In this document: piece after piece, positions 7,062-10,966 of the stretch
Position numbering within the stretch: position 1 is the first letter of the stretch
Layout of the letters: each line of letters opens with the position of its first letter
From: Leptolyngbyaceae cyanobacterium CSSed165cm_216
Lineage (GTDB): Bacteria; Cyanobacteriota; Cyanobacteriia; Phormidesmidales; Phormidesmidaceae
Direction of reading: 5' to 3'
DNA: 10,966 nucleotides
Assembly (NCBI GenBank): GCA_007135385.1
Contig: SLIY01000340.1
Location: 1-10,966, forward strand
The notes under the pieces: model-generated
Databases searched by the model: none
Told to the model about the DNA's origin: nothing
What the model saw: only the letters and a program-made list of their open reading frames with translations
Translations under genes and position numbers: made by a program

Positions 7062-7466
7062 ATGGAGAACCTGACTGCATTTATGACCATTCAACTCCTC
7101 AGCCAAGACGTGGCGGGCACCGTCCGCATCCTCAATAGCCTGATGATTAGCGTATGTCAGCTGTTGGCGCTGTTAATCATTTTTCTGGGCGTGATGCGGG
7201 CTTTGGTAATTTATGTGGGGGATGGTTTGGTCCGGCGGCAGGCGGATAATGCCTTTCAAAGCAGCCGCCTAGCCATGAGTTATTCATTTTCCCTGGGGCT
7301 GAGCTTTTTGATTGGGGCCAGTATTCTCAAAACTACTATTTCTAGCCAGTGGGAAGATTTTGCCCAGTTAACTGCAATTATTGCGGTGCGCACGGTCCTG
7401 AATCTGCTGTTGGAGCGGGCGATTCGCCAAGGCAGCGTGGCCCAGGACAGCGAAACACTGGCTTAG
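7062..7466 (+). CDS. DUF1622 family small integral membrane protein
   Basis: This 134-residue protein is the only plus-strand gene in the window. Hydrophobic spans lie at about 28-50, 68-88 and 99-118. The segment SLGLSFLIGASILKTTISSQ, followed by WEDFAQLTAIIAVRTVLNLLLER (77-119 overall), matches the DUF1622 pattern of a helix ending in ILKT, a conserved W-E pair, and a last helix ending in Arg-Thr-x-Leu-Asn. The family has no established function, and I infer only that the protein is membrane-embedded. The start is uncertain. The ATG at 7062 has no Shine-Dalgarno site. The ATG at 7083 (127 residues) has GGAGA about 14 bases upstream, which is too distant to be convincing. The gene is divergent from the P450 and convergent with mrpB, so it is probably a single-gene transcript. 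Confidence 0.82.
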   Translation: MENLTAFMTIQLLSQDVAGTVRILNSLMISVCQLLALLIIFLGVMRALVIYVGDGLVRRQADNAFQSSRLAMSYSFSLGLSFLIGASILKTTISSQWEDFAQLTAIIAVRTVLNLLLERAIRQGSVAQDSETLA

Positions 7467-7591
7467 GGAAGGAAGCATAGGGGAGGAGGCAGCTTGGGTA
7501 AAGCCAACCCTGGCGTGGGTTCAGCAGTAGGTCACTGGGCTGGAACGTCCACCCCTTAGTGCCCCGTAACCCACAGAACTATCGATCGGGG

Positions 7592-7609
7592 TGGCGGTGA
7601 GCACCGCCA
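7592..7609. terminator. GC-rich palindrome between convergent DUF1622 and mrpB genes
   Basis: TGGCGGTG and CACCGCCA are exact reverse complements separated by two bases; a seven-pair stem with a four-base loop is the more realistic fold. It lies 21 bases after the mrpB stop codon and 125 bases after the DUF1622 stop, where a bidirectional terminator could act. There is no U-run on either strand. A second small inverted repeat, AACCC/GGGTT (7506-7521), lies closer to the DUF1622 stop. Function is uncertain for both. Confidence 0.3.
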
Positions 7610-7630
7610 TGTAGACGAGCTGTTTCGACC

Positions 7631-8296
7631 TTACAAGAGGCCCCGATAGCGAATAAACAGCAAGATCACAGCCCAAGATCCTAAGGCTACTTTGATGGCG
7701 ACCAGTACATTCAGCAGGGGAATAATGCCTCCACTTAGCAGCGTACCAAACGACCCAGGCGGTAATTCTCCTCCCACCAGGGTAAACACGGCCAAAAGAA
7801 TGAAAATCAGCACCGACACCTTTTCCCAGGCGGCGGCGCGCCAGCGTTCGTAGATGGCCTGCATCCATTCTGGCGAGGCGGCGGTAATGGCAATTAGACC
7901 AATGGCCGTTCCTCCCGCCACCCCAGCGGCAAACCCACCCCCAGGACTCAGGTGGCCGCGAATGGCCAACTCGATGCTAACCAAAGCCGCAATGGTTGCC
8001 CCCAACCGGGCCAGCACCACCGAGGGTTCGTCAGTAAAGCGGTAGAAGGCGGCCACCGGGGTCTCGTCGGCTAGCAGATACTTAGCCCCCATAATGGCGA
8101 TGGAAAACACGACCACCTCAAAAATCGTGTCATAGAGGCGATTGCGAAAGATAATGCCTGAGACGGCATTGGGTACGGCACTGTCTGAAACGATGGCCTC
8201 TGCGATCGAGATGTCAGCCCCTGCCGCCACTGGATCGGGCAACACCAGCATTTTCACAAATAGCAGCATCCCCGCCACAACATAAATCCATTTCAT
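7631..8296 (-). CDS. mrpB: Mrp Na+/H+ antiporter subunit B with N-terminal MbhE-like segment
   Basis: This 221-residue membrane subunit of the Mrp (CPA3) antiporter exchanges cytoplasmic Na+ for H+ in the plasma membrane. The C-terminal two thirds is a MnhB domain (about 93-216) with the hallmark GHLSPGGGFAAGVAGG (114-129) and several membrane helices. The first 75 residues are not part of a standard MnhB. After a leader helix (3-19), the segment PNAVSGIIFRNRLYDTIFEV (42-61), followed by VVFSIAIMG (62-70), resembles the end of full-length MrpA and the MbhE subunit of membrane hydrogenases (N-x-I-x-x-R-x-x-D-T-x-x-E). The protein therefore looks like an MbhE-MnhB fusion. The ATG at 8296 has GGAGGA (8306-8311) 9 bases upstream, inside the preceding gene, whose stop codon is two bases away. 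It is the last gene of the operon in this window. Assignment to MrpB is firm. The MbhE reading is by remembered motif similarity. Confidence 0.92.
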   Translation of the reverse strand: MKWIYVVAGMLLFVKMLVLPDPVAAGADISIAEAIVSDSAVPNAVSGIIFRNRLYDTIFEVVVFSIAIMGAKYLLADETPVAAFYRFTDEPSVVLARLGATIAALVSIELAIRGHLSPGGGFAAGVAGGTAIGLIAITAASPEWMQAIYERWRAAAWEKVSVLIFILLAVFTLVGGELPPGSFGTLLSGGIIPLLNVLVAIKVALGSWAVILLFIRYRGLL

Positions 8297-8298
8297 AC

Positions 8299-8991
8299 CT
8301 AGTCATCCTCCGTTAGGGTTGAGGCATCTGCTAGAGCAGGCTGCCGGTCACCGGTCCTCAGATCATCTAGCCCATCGTCCCCCAGCGCTTTGACCTGAGC
8401 CATCACTGGGGGCAATTCGGTGGTGAAAATCTCGTAGAGGCGCGGCACCCGCAGGGTAATCAGATAGGGGGACTCAAGGGTATCGACAGGAACAGTGCTA
8501 GGGTTGGAATGCTGAGCTGGCCGATCATCATCAGGGAGTTGGACCGCCTCAGCTGGTCGACACACCAAACAGGTGCCATGGACGTCCTTCGTTTGTAAAG
8601 CCTGGTGCAACGTCTGAACATCGTCATAGGTCACCAGTTCTAAGCGCAGATGGTAGCGATTAAGCAGGGCCCGCAGGTAATTTAACAGCGGTCGCCAGTG
8701 CAGATTGCTCCTGACTTCTTCCCCTGACAACACCCCTAGTCGCATCACCAAAGATGACCGCACCGCCACTGCGTAGAGAGTAATCGCCAGCATGGTTCCC
8801 ACCAGGGCTTCGGTCAGGGCCACGTCAGCCCCTCCTAACACCGCATAAATCAGGGCCGCCACAGCCCCTAAGATGCCGCGAATCACCAACGCTTGGTAAG
8901 GACTGGTTTGAATCACTAACATCAAGGCCGCTAGGGGCAGCAGCACCATAATCACGTAGAGATAGTTGTCGGTGATAGCGCTATGGCTCAT
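8299..8991 (-). CDS. small MrpA C-terminal-like subunit (MbhD/DUF4040-type) with soluble tail
   Basis: This 230-residue protein consists of three predicted membrane helices (about 9-28, 35-52, 60-77) followed by a 150-residue hydrophilic tail. The helical part, with ALIYAVLGGADVALTEALVG (46-65), matches the MbhD/DUF4040 module. In Bacillus that module is near the C-terminus of the very long MrpA; here it is encoded alone. The tail (80-230) is predicted cytosolic, is acidic at its end (STLTEDD), contains CLVC (141-144), and matches no domain I recognise. I chose the ATG at 8991: AGGAGGA (9001-9007) lies 9 bases upstream and the mrpG stop codon is two bases away. An upstream frame to 9090 would overlap mrpG by about 97 bases and adds a non-hydrophobic, unlikely N-terminus. 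In cyanobacterial Mrp operons this position is usually labelled mrpA or mnhA-like. The subunit role is well supported; the tail's function is unknown. Confidence 0.82.
   Translation of the reverse strand: MSHSAITDNYLYVIMVLLPLAALMLVIQTSPYQALVIRGILGAVAALIYAVLGGADVALTEALVGTMLAITLYAVAVRSSLVMRLGVLSGEEVRSNLHWRPLLNYLRALLNRYHLRLELVTYDDVQTLHQALQTKDVHGTCLVCRPAEAVQLPDDDRPAQHSNPSTVPVDTLESPYLITLRVPRLYEIFTTELPPVMAQVKALGDDGLDDLRTGDRQPALADASTLTEDD
8306..8311 (-). promoter_or_regulatory. ribosome binding site of mrpB
   Basis: GGAGGA on the minus strand, nine bases before the mrpB ATG and inside the end of the preceding gene. This indicates translational coupling. Confidence 0.7.
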
Positions 8992-8993
8992 AG

Positions 8994-9266
8994 TTAGCTG
9001 TCCTCCTGAGTCGAGCAGTAGGCCAGCACATAGCCTAGGACTGTGTTCCAAATGGCCAAAGAAATTAACCCCAGCACCAGTAACGGCCACTCGTGGGGAA
9101 TGCGTAGCAGCAGTCCCACGACGATTGCCATCGAGCCTAGGGTGTCAGCTACCGACAGGCTATGCAGCTTGAACAAGACGGAACGGCTACCTAATAAGGG
9201 CCAAGTTCCCCAAAACCAGAACACCAGCCCAATCACGATACAGACATAACTGAGGATGTTAATCAT
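8994..9266 (-). CDS. mrpG: Mrp Na+/H+ antiporter subunit G
   Basis: This 90-residue small membrane subunit of the Mrp complex has three predicted helices (about 4-21, 45-62, 64-83). The MnhG signature is LFKLHSLSVADTLGSMAIVV (31-50), with the conserved K/R-L-H and D-T-x-G. Length is slightly below the usual 100-120 residues. I chose the ATG at 9266: it overlaps the mrpF TGA by one base (TGATG), and GGAGGA (9273-9278) sits six bases upstream. A TTG at 9269 would be only three bases from that site. The next gene begins two bases after the stop. The subunit is essential for Mrp assembly in studied systems, although its individual role is not well defined. Confidence 0.9.
   Translation of the reverse strand: MINILSYVCIVIGLVFWFWGTWPLLGSRSVLFKLHSLSVADTLGSMAIVVGLLLRIPHEWPLLVLGLISLAIWNTVLGYVLAYCSTQEDS
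9001..9007 (-). promoter_or_regulatory. ribosome binding site of the MrpA-C-like gene
   Basis: AGGAGGA on the minus strand, within the end of mrpG and nine bases before the ATG at 8991. It decides that start against the longer frame beginning at 9090. Confidence 0.75.
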
Positions 9267-9529
9267 CAATATTCCTCCATCACCTCACTCAGTCGCCGGA
9301 TGATGTGGGCCAGCAGCATCAGGGCAGCATTACCCACGCTGAGAATAAGTACCCCCACCATCCCGATCATCCAGTCGTCCCGCAGGACAGATACCACCAA
9401 AATCATCACCGACGTTTTCGTGGCAATGCTGGCAAAGGCCAACATCCGCTGCCAAATATCCTCATCCTGAAACGCTTCCACCATGGGAATCAGCAACGCC
9501 GCAATCATCGCCATTAACACAGCTGTCAT
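9266..9529 (-). CDS. mrpF: Mrp Na+/H+ antiporter subunit F
   Basis: This 87-residue protein has three predicted membrane helices (about 2-18, 34-49, 54-74), the size and topology of MnhF. After the first helix, EDIWQRMLAFASIATKTSVM (23-42) corresponds to the family's D-R-x-x-A-x-D-x-x segment. The canonical Asp-Arg pair is replaced by Gln-Arg, and the second Asp is absent. DDWMIGMVGVLILSVGNAAL follows at 51-70. The ATG at 9529 overlaps the mrpE stop as ATGA. GGAGG (9538-9542) lies eight bases upstream, within mrpE. Identification rests on both sequence pattern and its position between mrpE and mrpG. Confidence 0.85.
   Translation of the reverse strand: MTAVLMAMIAALLIPMVEAFQDEDIWQRMLAFASIATKTSVMILVVSVLRDDWMIGMVGVLILSVGNAALMLLAHIIRRLSEVMEEY
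9273..9278 (-). promoter_or_regulatory. ribosome binding site of mrpG
   Basis: GGAGGA on the minus strand, six bases before the mrpG ATG at 9266 and inside the last codons of mrpF. It rules out the TTG at 9269 as start. Confidence 0.7.
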
Positions 9530-9915
9530 TGGGTTGGCCTCCGTTGAATGCGGTGGACTTCATACCAGCCCTGTTCCCGATAGCGTTGGACAATGGTCTT
9601 AGGGGTAAAGGTAATCAGAAAAATATCGAGGAAGATCAAACTGGGACTGCGACGCGGTTTAGCGCGATCCACGGTGACTACCTCATAGCGATGGGGGCGC
9701 AGCATGATTTCAAAGGCTTCGGCATAAGCCTGGGGAATCGCCACAACGACCTCCCCCAGGGTCCGCAGCCAATCTTTCAACGTCCCAGGGTTGCTCACCC
9801 CCCGGGGTAGCAAAATCGCCACCGTAACTCCAATTAAAATGTTGGCCCAACTCAGGTCGGCCGTGAGCAAAAACCAGATCGCTAATCGCAGCAGTAAGTT
9901 TAGATAGCCAGCCAT
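9526..9915 (-). CDS. mrpE: Mrp Na+/H+ antiporter subunit E (short form)
   Basis: This 129-residue MnhE-family subunit has hydrophobic segments at about 5-36 (one or two helices, with the typical WFLLTADLSWANILIGVTVA at 14-33) and at 54-72. It ends in a soluble C-terminal portion (73-129). Most MnhE proteins have about 155-170 residues, so this one is short. The usual T-x-T-P-G-T element near the C-terminus appears as TFTPKT (102-107), followed by a family-like end (WYEVHRIQRR). I prefer the ATG at 9915, which overlaps the end of mrpD by 16 bases and has GGGGTG just upstream. A TTG at 9930 would add five residues. The gene overlaps mrpF by four bases (ATGA), consistent with translational coupling. 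Confidence 0.87.
   Translation of the reverse strand: MAGYLNLLLRLAIWFLLTADLSWANILIGVTVAILLPRGVSNPGTLKDWLRTLGEVVVAIPQAYAEAFEIMLRPHRYEVVTVDRAKPRRSPSLIFLDIFLITFTPKTIVQRYREQGWYEVHRIQRRPTQ
9538..9542 (-). promoter_or_regulatory. ribosome binding site of mrpF
   Basis: GGAGG on the minus strand, eight bases before the mrpF ATG at 9529 and within the last codons of mrpE. Confidence 0.65.
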
Positions 9916-10966
9916 GACCACCCCATCCAAAACAATACAATCAACATCAAGCTCATAAACCCAATTAGGTGTTCGAAGGCTTCTAGGCTCTGGGGCAGGC
10001 TGAAGTCGGTGCGTTGAATCACCCCTTCATGGAGCAGCCAGCCAACCGCAATAATGGCCAGTACCTTCAGCCCGTTGCCCCAGGTATAAGCCCCTAGAAA
10101 CCCGATATTGGCCACTACTAGCCCACCAATCAGCAGGGTCAGCGCCATCCACAACCCTGGCTTCGCCGAGGCCCAGCCGCCCCTCAGCTGATTTGGTTGA
10201 TGGGGCAAAAAGATAAATTTGGCATAGACTAGCGCTGTCCCTGTAGCCGCCACATTCAGGGCTATCACCTGCCAGGGCAACGCTTGCTTGAGGGTGGAAA
10301 ATTTGGCTGCAAAGCCGACTAACCCTGGAAACCCTGACATGGAGAGGCCAGCTACTGTCAGTGGTAGCCATAGACTGGTGTAAATGGGCTGCTGCCGCAG
10401 CACCCTCAAATCACGGCTAGGTAAGTTGCCAACGGTCAGAAACAGAGCCCCTTTGGCTAGCCCATGGGCCAGGGCATAGAAGCCAGCCACCTCTGGGGCG
10501 GCTAACACCCATCCCAGTTGCGAGAGGGTACTGCAAGCCAGCACCCGCTTGGTATCGGTTTCAATTAGGGCGTACATCACCCCCAATAGGGCTGCCGCTA
10601 CCCCAAATAGGCGTACTAACGGGTCTAGTTCCTCCACCAGCAAGGCGCAGCGCACCAGGGGAAACACCCCTGCCTTCACCACCACCCCCGATAGTAGGGC
10701 CGAGACTGGACTTTCCGCCTCCGAATGGGTAAGGGGCAACCAAAGCCCTGAGACAAAGACTCCTCCCTTGGTGAGCAGCCCCACTAAAATCAGCGCCAGG
10801 GCTTCGGGCGGGGCTCCATGCAGCCCGCTAAACGCAAATGAGGCATGGGTTTGGTAGACCAAAATCACCCCCACCAGGTAGAACAACATGGCTGTGTTGC
10901 TGACAAACAGATAGCGCAGGGCTACCCACAGGGAGCGATCGCCCCTGGGATAGGCAATCAGCAAGA
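9900..10966 (-). CDS. mrpD: Mrp antiporter subunit D-like (NADH-quinone oxidoreductase ND5/NuoN-type), 5' end outside window
   Basis: The C-terminal 355 or so residues of a proton-pumping antiporter-type subunit (Proton_antipo_M family) remain; the frame stays open to the window edge, so the N-terminal part is missing. The fragment has many membrane helices. Counting from base 10964, conserved features are LLTKGGVFVSGLWLP (63-77) with Lys66, HSEAESPVSALLSGVVVKAG (80-99) with Lys97, DTKRVLACSTLSQLG (137-151), AHGLAKGALFL (166-176) with His167 and Lys171, and SGFPGLVGFAAKF (210-222) with Lys221. These charged residues line the proton path in the family. It could be MrpD or the second MrpD-like subunit of cyanobacterial operons. 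NdhD/NdhF is less likely because mrpE follows directly with a 16-base overlap. The TTG at 10964 is an internal codon, not a start. Confidence 0.88.
   Translation of the reverse strand, partial: LLIAYPRGDRSLWVALRYLFVSNTAMLFYLVGVILVYQTHASFAFSGLHGAPPEALALILVGLLTKGGVFVSGLWLPLTHSEAESPVSALLSGVVVKAGVFPLVRCALLVEELDPLVRLFGVAAALLGVMYALIETDTKRVLACSTLSQLGWVLAAPEVAGFYALAHGLAKGALFLTVGNLPSRDLRVLRQQPIYTSLWLPLTVAGLSMSGFPGLVGFAAKFSTLKQALPWQVIALNVAATGTALVYAKFIFLPHQPNQLRGGWASAKPGLWMALTLLIGGLVVANIGFLGAYTWGNGLKVLAIIAVGWLLHEGVIQRTDFSLPQSLEAFEHLIGFMSLMLIVLFWMGWSWLAI

Noticed and set aside
7521..7868. 115-codon minus-strand frame overlapping the end of mrpB
   Set aside because: Most of it is a shadow of mrpB in another frame. 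The part beyond mrpB is about 35 codons with no ribosome site and no recognisable pattern.
8992..9090. N-terminal extension of the MrpA-C-like gene to 9090
   Set aside because: It would overlap mrpG by about 97 bases and is not hydrophobic. The ATG at 8991 has an ideal AGGAGGA site and sits two bases after the mrpG stop.
9900..10966. Assignment as NdhD or NdhF of the photosynthetic NDH-1 complex
   Set aside because: The motifs are shared across the superfamily, but the gene overlaps mrpE and heads an mrpEFG-B series, which makes an Mrp subunit much more likely.

Overview
The window looks like a piece of a cyanobacterial chromosome. Three things point there. The first is five perfect copies of the HIP1 octamer GCGATCGC (starts 684, 1102, 3489, 6699, 10935), where about 0.2 would be expected by chance. 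The second is an FtsH protease that closely resembles the thylakoid FtsH2 type. The third is a split-MrpA Mrp antiporter operon, a cyanobacterial arrangement as I recall it. The base composition and the CYP110-like P450 would fit a filamentous Leptolyngbya-like lineage, but that is only a guess.

Layout: every recognisable gene is on the minus strand except one small membrane protein gene. Reading from low to high coordinates, positions 93-1175 hold a GT-B-fold glycosyltransferase-like protein. Positions 1240-3126 hold ftsH, with a perfect long hairpin between the two. A 349-base gene-free stretch (3127-3475) contains the ftsH leader, a candidate promoter preceded by a perfect 14-bp tandem repeat, and a 21-bp-stem hairpin that marks the 3' end of gltX. 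gltX (3476-4930) follows, with a SemiSWEET/PQ-loop transporter gene upstream of it (5022-5330). A 213-base gap (5331-5543) with no confident feature separates this from a cytochrome P450 (5544-7022). The P450 is divergent from a DUF1622 membrane protein (7062-7466, plus strand), with only 39 bases between the annotated starts.

From 7631 to the right edge lies a tightly packed Mrp-type cation/proton antiporter operon, transcribed right to left: mrpD (5' end outside the window), mrpE, mrpF, mrpG, a small MrpA-C-terminal-like gene and mrpB. Most junctions overlap or are two bases apart, and strong Shine-Dalgarno sequences lie inside the preceding genes. The domains that form the C-terminus of MrpA in Bacillus are divided here: the MbhD-like part is a separate gene with a long soluble tail, and the MbhE-like part appears fused to the front of MrpB. 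The antiporter would serve Na+ and pH homeostasis in the plasma membrane. mrpC, and probably a second NADH-dehydrogenase-like subunit, should lie just beyond the right edge.

I found no mobile element, CRISPR array, tRNA, rRNA or clear horizontally acquired island. No wholly new system is evident. The points most worth checking are the split MrpA architecture with its soluble extension, the tandem repeat upstream of the ftsH promoter, the large hairpins without U-tracts, and the loss of the zinc-knuckle cysteines in GluRS.
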